Source of the DNA: Engelhardtia mirabilis
GTDB lineage: Bacteria; Planctomycetota; UBA1135; GCA-002686595
Direction of reading: 5' to 3'
Assembly: GCF_007748095.1 (NCBI RefSeq)
Contig: NZ_CP036287.1
Span: forward strand, 2,604,001 to 2,668,000
DNA length: 64,000 nucleotides
The notes under the pieces are model-generated. The model did no database searches and was not told where the DNA came from. It worked only from the letters and a program-made list of their open reading frames with translations. Both the position numbers and the translations under genes were made by a program. Each line of letters opens with the position of its first letter. Position 1 is the stretch's first letter. Positions 43,855-52,872 of this stretch are shown here, one piece after another.

Positions 43855-45810
43855 CTACTCGCCCGAGCTCGCCGCGTCCGACTCGGCCCTCGGCGGCCTC
43901 ACTCCGGCGCCGCCGACCAGGACCCCATGGGCGCCGCGCCCGCTCGCGTCGGCGATCCAGGGCCCGAACTGCCGATCGGCGTGGAGCAGCAAGAGGGCTC
44001 GGTCGTCAACCGCGTGCCGCCGCTCGGGCGCAAAGGTGTCCACCCCGTAGCGCGCGCCGAGGGACAGGCGCACCTCGTCGACTTGTCCGGCGAGCAGGGA
44101 GGTTCCGTTGCCATTGCGATCGACGTCGCCACCGACGACCAGGGGCAGGTCGTTGGGGGTGCGCGACCCGCTCGCCGCTGCCTGGGCGACGAGCTTCCCG
44201 TCCACGTAGAGCCGCACCTCTCGACCGTCGAAGACGCCTGCCAGGTGCTGCCAGCGGTCCGTGGCGAGCACGACGTCGTCGGCCGTGGCATCGGTGTAGC
44301 TGCCCCCCAGGTGGACCGTGAAGGACGGGGTGCCGCCGCTGGCGAAGATCCCGTACTCGCTGTTCTCGGTCTTGGTGACGATGCCCTGGCGAGCCGCGAA
44401 GCGCTCCCCACGGACCCAACACTCGAGCGTGAAGGGCCCATCCGGCAGGTCCAGGTCCTCGGCCGGCACCCGTGCGTAGCCGCCGTCCAATGTCAGCGCG
44501 CCAGCGGCGTCGTCCGCACTGATCGCCGGCAGCTCGCCGTCCAGCGGCACCACCGTGCGGCGCTCGGGCAGGGGCAGCCGGGCGGACTCGGCCAGGTAGT
44601 CGCTCCGCAGCACCAGCTCGGGCAACTCCAGGTTGCGGCCGAAGCCGGTCGCGTAGCGCGACGCGCCCAATCGGAAGCTGCGCGTCTCGCCGGCGCCGAG
44701 CGTGGCGTGCTCGTGGTCCGGCACGAAGACCCAGTCCCGATCGCCCGACTCCAGCGTCAGCTCGAGCTCGATCGGACGCGTACCCGGGTTGGAGAGGGCG
44801 ACCTCGACGACTCCGGCCGCACCCCCGTCGGCGCCGATCGCGGGCAGGTCCGCGAAGCGCGGCACCAGGCCCGCTTCGAGGGCGTAGATGTCGGCGTTGA
44901 CGTCACCGGTGATCGCGCGCGGATCCAGGGCGTCGCCGACAGCATAGGCGGTCACGTCGATGCCCGACGAGCGCACCGTCACCACGTGGTACTGGTGCAG
45001 GAAGCCCGCGCGCGGCGCCAGGCCCGGCTGGTGCCCGCCGACCGTGGCCAGGGCGAAGTACTCGATCCCGTCCAGGGGGTCGTAACGCATCTCGTGAATG
45101 TGCCCGCCGAACACCGCGCTGACGTTGCCCGCCGCGACCAGGCGCTCGTGGACCCGCCGCCAGTCGTCGCCGTAGTTGCGGCCGATCCAGCGCGGGTGGT
45201 GCAGGAAGACGAAGACGTGCTCGGCGCCGGTCGCGCGCTCGAGGGTGGCCTCGAGCCAATCGAGCTGCTCGGGGCTGATCCGTTGGCACTCGGCCTTGTT
45301 GAAATTGCGCTCGCCGGTCTCGGGGTTCGCCTCGTCGCTGTAGAGCACCACGAACCAAGAGCCCTTGTGCTCGAAGGCGTACCACAGGGGTCCGAAGTGC
45401 AGCTCGTAGTCGCCCTCGTGCTCCTGGGCGGGGCGATCGTCGCCGCGGAAGTAGATGTCGTGGTTGCCGGCCACCGGGAACCAGGGCATCGCGAGCCCGT
45501 CCATGATCCCGCGGAACTCGCGCATCTGCGTCATCCAGGGCTCCACGTCGTTGTAGCCCTCGACCAGGTCGCCGACGGTCATCACCAGGTCGGGCCCCAG
45601 CAGGTTGGTGTCGCGCACCGCATCGGCCAGCACCTCGACACCCTCGGCCGGGCCACCGGTGCGGTCGCCGAAGACGACGAAGCTGAAGGCGTCGTCCTGG
45701 GAGGGCAGGGACAGATCGCGCGGGTCGGGGCGGTTGGTGTGGATCTGGCGCTCGTCGTCGCCGGGGGCCACACAGGTGAGGATCGCAGCGATGAAGGCGG
45801 TGGGGCGCAT
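43855..45810 (-). CDS. Calcineurin-like metallophosphoesterase with LamG domain
   Basis: A 651-residue exported protein with a short signal peptide (MRPTAFIAAILTCVAPG). The phosphoesterase domain (about 42-290) has all five metal motifs: FGDR (Asp49), VGDL (Asp81), AGNHD (Asn116, His117), FLHHP and GGHIH. Residues about 300-440 are a beta-sandwich, and 445-600 a LamG/concanavalin-like domain (FTLECWVRGERFAARQGIV and WQHLAGVFDGREVRLYVDG). Such proteins hydrolyse phosphomonoesters or diesters outside the cytoplasm; the LamG part would attach the enzyme to a glycan. Its promoter is not clear; CAAAGT precedes the ATG by 6 bases on the minus strand. Confidence 0.9.
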   Translation of the reverse strand: MRPTAFIAAILTCVAPGDDERQIHTNRPDPRDLSLPSQDDAFSFVVFGDRTGGPAEGVEVLADAVRDTNLLGPDLVMTVGDLVEGYNDVEPWMTQMREFRGIMDGLAMPWFPVAGNHDIYFRGDDRPAQEHEGDYELHFGPLWYAFEHKGSWFVVLYSDEANPETGERNFNKAECQRISPEQLDWLEATLERATGAEHVFVFLHHPRWIGRNYGDDWRRVHERLVAAGNVSAVFGGHIHEMRYDPLDGIEYFALATVGGHQPGLAPRAGFLHQYHVVTVRSSGIDVTAYAVGDALDPRAITGDVNADIYALEAGLVPRFADLPAIGADGGAAGVVEVALSNPGTRPIELELTLESGDRDWVFVPDHEHATLGAGETRSFRLGASRYATGFGRNLELPELVLRSDYLAESARLPLPERRTVVPLDGELPAISADDAAGALTLDGGYARVPAEDLDLPDGPFTLECWVRGERFAARQGIVTKTENSEYGIFASGGTPSFTVHLGGSYTDATADDVVLATDRWQHLAGVFDGREVRLYVDGKLVAQAAASGSRTPNDLPLVVGGDVDRNGNGTSLLAGQVDEVRLSLGARYGVDTFAPERRHAVDDRALLLLHADRQFGPWIADASGRGAHGVLVGGAGVRPPRAESDAASSGE

Positions 45811-45888
45811 GGCGACACTTTGCCCGCTGATCCCGGGCAGGTCATCAACCCACGGTGAAGAGCCCGTGCGGAGCGCGGCCCCGAGCGC

Positions 45889-48402
45889 TCAGGGCTTCGA
45901 ATCCCGCAGCTCGATCTCGCCGAAGCCGACCCCGGCGTAGTCCGGGTGATCGGGGTGCACGCCGGTCACCTCGCGCACGCGGATCTCGATCTCCTTGATG
46001 CGCCGGCGGCGCCCGAGGTCGACCTGGGTCTTGGTCCAGTCGTCGTCGATCAGTTCGACTTCGAAGGTCGTGTCGCCGTTGAGCGTGATCGTCACCGCGG
46101 CGACGCGGCCCGTGCGCCAGGGTGCAGCCGACCAGGGCTCGTGGGCACGGCTCAAGAGCAGGGTGTCCGCCCGCACGGGCTCCTCGAGCTCGATCTTGAT
46201 CGAGGGCCGCGAGTCGTCGTCGGCGCTGATCCAGCCCTTGGCCTGGAGCCCGTCGGTGGCCTTGCTCGCGTTCCATTGGCCGCCCAGCTCGCTGGAGACC
46301 TGGGTCCTTCGCTCGGCGCGGGCCAAGAGGTTGTCGCCCGAGTCGCGCGCGTAGTCGAGCAGCTCGGGTCGGTCGACGAAGTCCGTGTGCAGCGTCACAG
46401 GCTTCGAGCGCAGCGCCACCCGCTCGCCGTCGGCGAGCAAGGCCTCGACGGTCACACGCACGCGGTGATCCCCGCGGTCGCGGAAGCGCAGCTCGACCGG
46501 GAAGCGCACCAAGAGGGCGTCGCGATCGGCCACGCCGTCCACCCGTTCGAGCACCTCGAGCACCTGCCCGGCGCTGTCGACGAGTTCCCAGCGCACCTCG
46601 GCCACGCGCAGTCCGCCGCCGTCGGGCCACTGGACCTCGTCCAGTGCGTCCTCGGAGTAGCCCTGGATCCAGATACGCCAGGGGGCGTCGCCTGCGGCGC
46701 GCACCTGCACGTCGTCGTCGGGGCCGCCCGAGCTCGCGGTGGGGCGCCGGCCGCCCGAGCTCTCGCCGGTGGTGGCTCCGGTCGCGCGGCTCAGGAACAG
46801 CAGCGCGAAGCACGAGTCGCTGACTTCCTGGCCGTCGTCGCCGTAGGCGCGCGGGGTCCAGACGCCGTACTCGTTCTGATGGTCCAGCAGCATCCGCGCG
46901 CCCTGGGCGTACCAATCGTGGGGACCGATGTGGTCCAGGTGCAAAAGGCCCGCGACGCGCTCGAGTCCGTAGAGGTAGTAGCCCCACCAGCGGTCCTGGT
47001 CGTCGTAGGCGGCGCCCGGGGCGCGGGCGGGCTTGGGGTTGCGGGTCACCGAGAACTCGCGCGCGAGCCACAGCACGCCCTCCTCGACGGCACGCTCCCA
47101 CTCCTCGGTGTTCTTGCCCACCTGCTCGGCGGCGATGGCCAGGATCGTGATGCCCGCGGCCGTCATGGCCCCGGTGGGATCATGCCCGACGCGATAGCCG
47201 AAGCCCGTGGCGGGGTCCGAGCCCTTGCTGCGCTCGCGGTGCTTCAGCGTCGCCTTGGCGGCGTTCTTCCAGACCTTGGACGGGATCTCGACGCCGAGGT
47301 CCGCCGCCGTGCGCAGGGCGAGCAGGGCGTACTGGGTGTTCGACAGGTCCACCTCGGCGCTCGGCGTGACCGGATAGGCCCAGCCGCGCACCTCGGTCTC
47401 GACCAGGTACTCGGCCAGCTCGTCGATCCGGCCCAGGTTGCCCACGGGATCGAACAGGGCCAGGGCCATGATCTGGATCGAGGCCACGTACACGTTGTCG
47501 CCGGGATGGGCGAGCACGTACTCGATCCCGCGCACGACGCTCGGATGGTCGCGACCCACGCCGCACTTGATCAGGGTGTACACCGCCAGGGCCGTGCTGC
47601 CGGTGCGGTTGGAGTCCTCGAGGTAACGCCACGACCCGTCGAGCTGTTGCCCGCGCAGCAGGGACCCGACGCCACGTCGGATGGCCTGGTCGACCGCCGC
47701 CGCCAGCTCGGCGTCGACCTCGTCGCCCATGGCGCCCAGGCGCACGCCTGCCTGGGGATCGCGGGTGACGGAGATGCGAAAGCGCCCCAGGCAGCGGTTG
47801 TCGGCGTGGTTCTGGTCGAGCTCCACCCGCAGGATCCCTCGACCCTTGTCGGCCAAGGGTGCGCCCAGGAAGAAGACCCCCTCGAGGTCGCGCTCGACGG
47901 TCCTGCTGGGCCCCCAGGCCGTGGCGACGTTGGAGTCGGCCGCGTGGCGGGCGGGGCCTGCGAGGTCGTCCGGCGTGCCCACGGCGGCGATGATCGGGAC
48001 GGGTTGGGTCGTGCGGCTACGGGTGCTGCTCGAGACCCCGACGCGCACCTCGGCCAGCTTGAACAGGCCCCCGTCGCCCAGTCCCGGCCCGCCGGCCGGC
48101 AGGCGTTCGTCGCGCAGGGCCTCGACTCGCACGGCGCTGATGCCGGGCAGCTCGAGCTCGAAGTCGACCACCACCGTGTCGCGGGCGGCGAACTCGCCGA
48201 CGGCCAGGATCGAGCGATCCTCGAGCAGTTCGTGCTCGACACCGTTGACCGAGGTGACGCGCGTCGGCTGGAGCACCTCCCAGACCACGGCGGTCTGATC
48301 CACCGCACCCTGGGTAGGGGCGGCAGGGCTGGGCCAGGCCGCGGAAGCGGCGGTCGAGAGCAGGGCGAGGACGAGAGCGGCGGGGGGGAAACGCTGCAGC
48401 AT
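45889..48402 (-). CDS. Secreted squalene-cyclase-fold protein with C-terminal discoidin-like domain
   Basis: An 837-residue exported protein with a signal peptide (1-22). Residues about 230-560 are an alpha/alpha toroid of the prenyltransferase/squalene cyclase type: VGSLLRGQQLDGSWRYLE, ALAVYTLIKCGVG, DLSNTQYALLALRTAADLG and GARMLLDHQNEYGVWTPRA are repeat helices with the GSW-type turns. No DxDD motif of true squalene-hopene cyclases is seen, so a cyclase reaction is unlikely. The last 150 residues (DGLQAKGWISADDDSRPSIKIEL and onward) resemble an F5/8 type C domain. The ATG at 48402 follows TAGGAT by 8 bases. The protein is probably a binding or scaffold molecule outside the cytoplasm; the fold assignment is by motif only. 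Confidence 0.78.
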   Translation of the reverse strand: MLQRFPPAALVLALLSTAASAAWPSPAAPTQGAVDQTAVVWEVLQPTRVTSVNGVEHELLEDRSILAVGEFAARDTVVVDFELELPGISAVRVEALRDERLPAGGPGLGDGGLFKLAEVRVGVSSSTRSRTTQPVPIIAAVGTPDDLAGPARHAADSNVATAWGPSRTVERDLEGVFFLGAPLADKGRGILRVELDQNHADNRCLGRFRISVTRDPQAGVRLGAMGDEVDAELAAAVDQAIRRGVGSLLRGQQLDGSWRYLEDSNRTGSTALAVYTLIKCGVGRDHPSVVRGIEYVLAHPGDNVYVASIQIMALALFDPVGNLGRIDELAEYLVETEVRGWAYPVTPSAEVDLSNTQYALLALRTAADLGVEIPSKVWKNAAKATLKHRERSKGSDPATGFGYRVGHDPTGAMTAAGITILAIAAEQVGKNTEEWERAVEEGVLWLAREFSVTRNPKPARAPGAAYDDQDRWWGYYLYGLERVAGLLHLDHIGPHDWYAQGARMLLDHQNEYGVWTPRAYGDDGQEVSDSCFALLFLSRATGATTGESSGGRRPTASSGGPDDDVQVRAAGDAPWRIWIQGYSEDALDEVQWPDGGGLRVAEVRWELVDSAGQVLEVLERVDGVADRDALLVRFPVELRFRDRGDHRVRVTVEALLADGERVALRSKPVTLHTDFVDRPELLDYARDSGDNLLARAERRTQVSSELGGQWNASKATDGLQAKGWISADDDSRPSIKIELEEPVRADTLLLSRAHEPWSAAPWRTGRVAAVTITLNGDTTFEVELIDDDWTKTQVDLGRRRRIKEIEIRVREVTGVHPDHPDYAGVGFGEIELRDSKP

Positions 48403-48410
48403 CGCGGCCC

Positions 48411-48416
48411 ATCCTA
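48411..48416 (-). promoter_or_regulatory. TANNNT -10 element, 8 bases before the 48402 start
   Basis: On the minus strand TAGGAT is followed by 8 bases and then ATG at 48402. The hexamer is identical to the one before the histidine kinase gene at 29603. Confidence 0.5.
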
Positions 48417-48482
48417 CCCCGGGCGCCTGGGGCCGCCGACGCCCGGGCCGTCGACGGCCCGACGACGCCGGCCGGCGCCGGC

Positions 48483-50249
48483 TCAGCGGGCGTCCAGCTC
48501 CAGCATCACCTGCAACCGGATGAAGTCCACGTCGACGACCTTGACCGCGACCGCATGGCCCTCGGTGAACGAGAGCACGCGCCGCCCGCGGTTGATCGTG
48601 ATCGTCGGGCCCTCCAGCCTGACCCGGTCGCCGATGGCCTTGGACGGCAGGAAGCCGCGCACGTTGAAGTCCGTGAGCAGCACGTCCATCCCGGGCCGCG
48701 AGACCCGCAGCACCTTGGCCTCGACCTTCTCGCCGATGTGCGGCTCCATGTACTGGCAGACCTTGAGGTCGTCCATGGCCGTCTCGCACATGTCGGCCAC
48801 GTCCGCCTGCATCGAGGCGTGTCCGGCCATGGCGTTCAGGTCCTCCACGAAGGCCTCGGCCTTGAGCTCCTCCTCGGCCTCCGCGCCCCGGCTCTCGATG
48901 GCCCACAGCCAGCGGTGCACGATCAGGTCGGGGTAGCGGCGAATGGGGGAGGTGAAGTGCAGGTACGCCTTGCGCGCCAGACCCCAGTGCTCGGCCACGT
49001 CCTCGTGGTCGCGCACCTCGTAGTAGGCGCGCTCGACCAGGCCCATGATGCGGCCGATCAACGCCTCGGCGTTGGGCTTGCGGCGCGCGGCGCGGATCAA
49101 CCGCCCGATGTCGCGTCCGGTCAGGCGGTCCTTCTTCGGCACGCGGATGCCGAAGTCGTCCAGCATCTTGGTCACCGCGTCGATCTCGTCCTGGTCCTTC
49201 TCCGGGTGCACGCGGTAGATCGTCGGCAGGCCGCGCTCGCGGAACAGGTCGCCGACAGCCTGGTTGGCGGCCAGGGCGGTCTCCTCGATCAACGCCATCG
49301 AGAAGTAGCGAGGCGCGTCGACGATCGCCTTCACGTTGTGCTCGTCGTCGAAGACGAACTTCTTCTCGGTCGACTGGATCCGCAGCGAGCCCTTGGCGTC
49401 GCGGATGCGCTGCTGCTCCTTGGTCCAGCTCTGCAAGAGCTCGAGGGTGGGGCGCAGGAACTCGATCTCCGCGGTCTCCGCGCTCTGCACCCCGTCCAGG
49501 AGCTCCTGGACGATGCGGTAGGTGTTGCGGTGGGCCGAGCGGATCACACTCTTGTGCACGCGCTTGGCGACGCGGGCGCCGTCCTTGTCGAACTCCATGT
49601 AAACGGAGTAAGCGAAGCGGTCGCGCTTGGGCACCAGGGAGCACAGGCCGTTGGAGAGCTGCTCGGGCAGCATCGGCACCACCTGGTCCGGCAGGTAGAC
49701 CGACGTGCCGCGCGCCAGGGCCTCGTCGTCGAGGGCCGTGCCCGGGCGCACGTAGTGGGCCACATCGGCGATGTGCACGCCCAACTCCAGGTTGCCGTTG
49801 GCCAGGCGCACCATCTCGATCGCGTCGTCGTAGTCCTTCGCGTCGTCGCCGTCGATGGTGAAGATCGTGCGCTCGCGCAGGTCGACCCGGCCCGCGTACT
49901 CGGACGGGGGCGGGTCGGCGGGCAGGGCGGCGACCTCGGCGGTCACGTCGGGCAAGAAGATCGTGCGCACGCGGAAGGAGTGCAGCAGCTGCATCTCCTC
50001 GGAGTCCGGATCGGCGTAGACCGCGGGCCCGTGCTCCATCGGTCCGAAGGCGCTGGGCCGCGCCGAGATGCGATCCCGGGCGTCGGAGTCCGGCGCCGGA
50101 CCCTCGGTCAACTTGGACGGGTCGACCTCCGCGCCCTGCTCCTCCAAGTGCCAGCCGCGATCGTCGGCGTGCTCACCCTCGGTCTCGGCGTCGCCGCCGC
50201 GCGAGCGCAGCAGATCCTTGAAGCTCTTGAATCCGTCCTTGTCGGTCAT
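48483..50249 (-). CDS. RNase II/R family 3'-5' exoribonuclease without N-terminal cold-shock domains
   Basis: A 588-residue exoribonuclease. The RNB catalytic domain starts near residue 117; the four metal-binding Asp are D133, D139, D141 and D142 in TIDGDDAKDYDDAIEM. Further motifs are GVHIADVAHYVRPGT, LPEQLSNGLCSLVP and the RNA-gripping YLHFTSPIRRYPDLIVHRWL. An S1 RNA-binding domain closes the protein (VEAKVLRVSRPGMDVLLTDFNVRGFLP). The first 115 residues are acidic and do not resemble the two cold-shock domains that normally precede RNB, and an upstream stop leaves no room for them. It would degrade mRNA and structured RNA. ATG at 50249 has GAGGGA upstream; TATGCT lies about 30 bases before the start. 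Confidence 0.93.
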   Translation of the reverse strand: MTDKDGFKSFKDLLRSRGGDAETEGEHADDRGWHLEEQGAEVDPSKLTEGPAPDSDARDRISARPSAFGPMEHGPAVYADPDSEEMQLLHSFRVRTIFLPDVTAEVAALPADPPPSEYAGRVDLRERTIFTIDGDDAKDYDDAIEMVRLANGNLELGVHIADVAHYVRPGTALDDEALARGTSVYLPDQVVPMLPEQLSNGLCSLVPKRDRFAYSVYMEFDKDGARVAKRVHKSVIRSAHRNTYRIVQELLDGVQSAETAEIEFLRPTLELLQSWTKEQQRIRDAKGSLRIQSTEKKFVFDDEHNVKAIVDAPRYFSMALIEETALAANQAVGDLFRERGLPTIYRVHPEKDQDEIDAVTKMLDDFGIRVPKKDRLTGRDIGRLIRAARRKPNAEALIGRIMGLVERAYYEVRDHEDVAEHWGLARKAYLHFTSPIRRYPDLIVHRWLWAIESRGAEAEEELKAEAFVEDLNAMAGHASMQADVADMCETAMDDLKVCQYMEPHIGEKVEAKVLRVSRPGMDVLLTDFNVRGFLPSKAIGDRVRLEGPTITINRGRRVLSFTEGHAVAVKVVDVDFIRLQVMLELDAR

Positions 50250-50335
50250 GGTCGCGGTCCCTCGGGAACCCGGGCGAGCATATCGCCCCACGCGCCCGGA
50301 CCCACGTCGCAGTTGCGAGGGGCTTCGCGAACGCC

Positions 50336-50368
50336 GGCGGGGCCGCCCCCGTCGGAGGCAGCCCCGCC
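50336..50368 (-). terminator. Hairpin after the Tyr-rich TPR gene
   Basis: A perfect 8-base-pair stem, GGCGGGGC (50336-50343) with GCCCCGCC (50361-50368), lies 27 bases past the stop of the minus-strand TPR gene and upstream of the exoribonuclease gene. Confidence 0.6.
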
Positions 50369-50394
50369 ACTTCGGCCTCGAGCCGTCGTCCGGC

Positions 50395-52725
50395 TCAGCC
50401 GCCGTACTGCAGCGTCTGCGAGCGGGCCAGGATCACCCCCGCGGCCTGGTCCTGGGCCAGACCGACCGCCAGCGCGTTGTCGAGCAGGTCCACGGCGGAG
50501 GCCGGAGCACCGGAGAAGAGCAGGTTGGCGGCCAGCACCAGGCGAGCCTCGTCGTCGGCGGGGTGGTCTTCCAGGTACAGCTCGAGCACCGCCAACTGGC
50601 GGTCGAACTCGAGCGGATCGCTGTAGAAGTTGCGCTTGTCGACCTCGCTCTCGATCAGCTCGGGTTCGAGCTCGAGGGCCTTGCGGATCGAGAAGGCGGC
50701 GTAGCCGTAGTCGCCCGTGGCGAAGAGGGCGTCGGAGAGCACAAGGTAGAAGACCGCGACATCGGGCTCGAGCTCGGTGGCCTTGGCGTAGAAGTGCACC
50801 GCGTCGGCGAAGCGCCCTTCGCGGAAGGCCCGGTCACCGAGGGTCAGGTAGCTGTCCGCCGCGGTCGAGACCGAGAGCGGCACGCTGCCGCGACCGATGG
50901 GGCCGCCGTCGGGTGCGGGAGCCGCCGCCGGGGCCGCCGCCGCGGGCTGCTCGATGATCACGATCGTGGGGGCGACCTCAGCCGGCTGCTCGACGATCAC
51001 CACAGGCTGGGACTGGTAGCCGCCGTAGTAGCCCCCGTAGTAGCCGCCGCTGTAGTACGCGCCGCCGTAGTAGGAGTTGTGGTACAGAGCCGACGAGTAG
51101 TAGATCGACGGGCACCACGAGTAGCCGTAAGGATGGCCGTAGTAGCCAAAGCCCCAGTTGCAGTAGGGGTTGTACCAGTAGGGGTGGCAGAAGCTGTAGC
51201 CGTAGGGGCTGGCGTAGCCGCCATAGCCCAGGTAGGCGTAGGGCCCATAGCCGTTCGGCCCCCAGTAGAAGGACAGCCCCAGGTCGAAGTACCAACAGTC
51301 GTCCCAGTAGTAGTCGGGATAGCTGCTGTAGCCGGGGGGCTCGCTGCCAGCTGCCGCTTGATCGACCGCGGCGCCGGCGACGGCACCCGCCACCGAGCCG
51401 GCGGCCAGGGAGAGGGAGGCGCGGGTCGCGCGGGCGATCGCCAGGCCGGAGGCGGCCAACTCGCGGGCCGCGGCCGGGTTGTCGTCGGCCAGGGCCGTCA
51501 TGCCCGCCAGAGCGCGGCGCGACGGTGCCTCGCGGTCGACCATGCGCGAGGTGTCCTCGCCACGCTGCTCGGCGAAGCGGCGCAGGGGGTCCGCTTCCCG
51601 AGCGAGCAGCGGCGATTGCCCGGGAATCGCGCGAGCCTGATCCCGGCGAATGGCCTGGGACTCGGCGAGGCTAGCCTCCTCGCGGGCGTTCTGCACGCGG
51701 GCCGTCTTGCTGCGCGCGGCCTGCACTCGCGCCGTCTTCTCGCGTGCATCCTGGATCCTCGCCGCCTGCTCGCGGGAGGCTTCAGCTGCCGCGCGCGCGG
51801 GCGGCTCGGCATCGGGCCGCTCGAGGCGATCGATGGGGCCGCGGTCGTAGGCGTAGCGGTAGGCCCGGGCCGAATAGCGATCGTCGAGGCCGGAGCCGCC
51901 GCGCACGCTGGATTCGGAGGCCGCGGGCACCCGCGAGTAGCGCTCCATCAGTCGGTCGAGATTGCGCGCGGTCGTCAGCCGCAGCGGGGAACCACCGTCG
52001 AGCTTGCTCCGCAGTCGCGCCCACTCGCCGGTCTCGACCGCATCGCGGTAGCGGTCCACGGCCCGCTGGGCCTCGGGGCGCGAAACGTCCACCGGCGACG
52101 AACCGCGGTAGGGGGCCGGCACCGGCACGTGCACGGGTCGCTGCGAGGGCTCGATCACGATCATGCCCTCGCTCGAAGTCGACGACGTCCGGGGGAAGCT
52201 CGCGGCGCCGCGCTCGGCGGAGACGGCCGCGGGTGCCGACGATCCAGAGCTGGAAGCTGAGCTACGCAGATCGACGGCCGAGGGAGCCTCGTCGACGCGC
52301 GACGAAGCCGGAGCCGGGGCGCGCTCGGCCGAGGGCGAGACCAGGTAGCCCGCGTCGCTGGCCTCCGAGGGGCTGAGCCGGATCACGCGCGGGGTCGAGG
52401 CGTCGCGCGAGCTCGACGAGCTGCCGTAGCTGGACGACGAGGTGACCGGCGCCGGGCTCGAGGAACGGCTGGACGAGCTGCCGTAGTTGGTGCGCGAGGT
52501 CGAACCCGTCGGCGCGGGTGTCGGGCGACTGGGCGCCGGCCGACTCTGCGGAGCGGGCGCCGGCGCGGGCCGACTCTGTGGCGCCGGGCTCGGCGCCGGC
52601 CGACTCGGCGCCGGACCTCCCTGCGACGGGCGCGACCCGCGCTGGGCTGCGTCGGCGCCGGGGCCGAAGCCACCGACGGTCAGGAGGGTCAACAGGAACC
52701 AGACACTTGCTTGGAGTCGTCGCAT
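50395..52725 (-). CDS. Secreted Tyr/Gly-rich protein with TPR C-terminus
   Basis: A 776-residue exported protein. A signal peptide (about 1-28) is followed by 150 residues of Pro/Ser/Ala-rich low-complexity sequence with SRPAPxP repeats, a helical Arg/Ala-rich part (SREQAARIQDAREKTARVQA), then about 107 residues (465-572) with 32 tyrosines, many Gly and Trp and four to five Cys, including SGGYYGGYYGGY. The C-terminal 170 residues are TPR (LGDRAFREGRFADAVHFYAKA, LFATGDYGYAAFSIRKALEL). The ATG at 52725 has AGAGGA 7 bases upstream, which decides it over the ATG at 52746. The Tyr-rich block could be adhesive or cross-linkable. Function unknown. Confidence 0.82.
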   Translation of the reverse strand: MRRLQASVWFLLTLLTVGGFGPGADAAQRGSRPSQGGPAPSRPAPSPAPQSRPAPAPAPQSRPAPSRPTPAPTGSTSRTNYGSSSSRSSSPAPVTSSSSYGSSSSSRDASTPRVIRLSPSEASDAGYLVSPSAERAPAPASSRVDEAPSAVDLRSSASSSGSSAPAAVSAERGAASFPRTSSTSSEGMIVIEPSQRPVHVPVPAPYRGSSPVDVSRPEAQRAVDRYRDAVETGEWARLRSKLDGGSPLRLTTARNLDRLMERYSRVPAASESSVRGGSGLDDRYSARAYRYAYDRGPIDRLERPDAEPPARAAAEASREQAARIQDAREKTARVQAARSKTARVQNAREEASLAESQAIRRDQARAIPGQSPLLAREADPLRRFAEQRGEDTSRMVDREAPSRRALAGMTALADDNPAAARELAASGLAIARATRASLSLAAGSVAGAVAGAAVDQAAAGSEPPGYSSYPDYYWDDCWYFDLGLSFYWGPNGYGPYAYLGYGGYASPYGYSFCHPYWYNPYCNWGFGYYGHPYGYSWCPSIYYSSALYHNSYYGGAYYSGGYYGGYYGGYQSQPVVIVEQPAEVAPTIVIIEQPAAAAPAAAPAPDGGPIGRGSVPLSVSTAADSYLTLGDRAFREGRFADAVHFYAKATELEPDVAVFYLVLSDALFATGDYGYAAFSIRKALELEPELIESEVDKRNFYSDPLEFDRQLAVLELYLEDHPADDEARLVLAANLLFSGAPASAVDLLDNALAVGLAQDQAAGVILARSQTLQYGG

Positions 52726-52872
52726 GGGGTTTTCCTCTGGGGTCACCCTGTTGTCACAAACAGCGTGCCAAGCCGGGGGGGCAACCTGGTGCCCGTCGAG
52801 AGGGGTCGCCGCCGCCGTCGTCCCCTCGAGAGGACACCCGCCGGGACTCCCCTGGAGGACGCCAGTACCCCT

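Noticed and set aside
45894..45905. Sequence resembling a tRNA T-loop (GCTTCGAATCC)
   Set aside because: No matching acceptor, D or anticodon arms lie at the right distances, and it falls in the last codons of the toroid-protein gene.
51000..51070. Short DNA repeats of GTAGTAGCC type that could look like a satellite or CRISPR
   Set aside because: They are in-frame codons of the Tyr/Gly-rich block; no spacer pattern exists.
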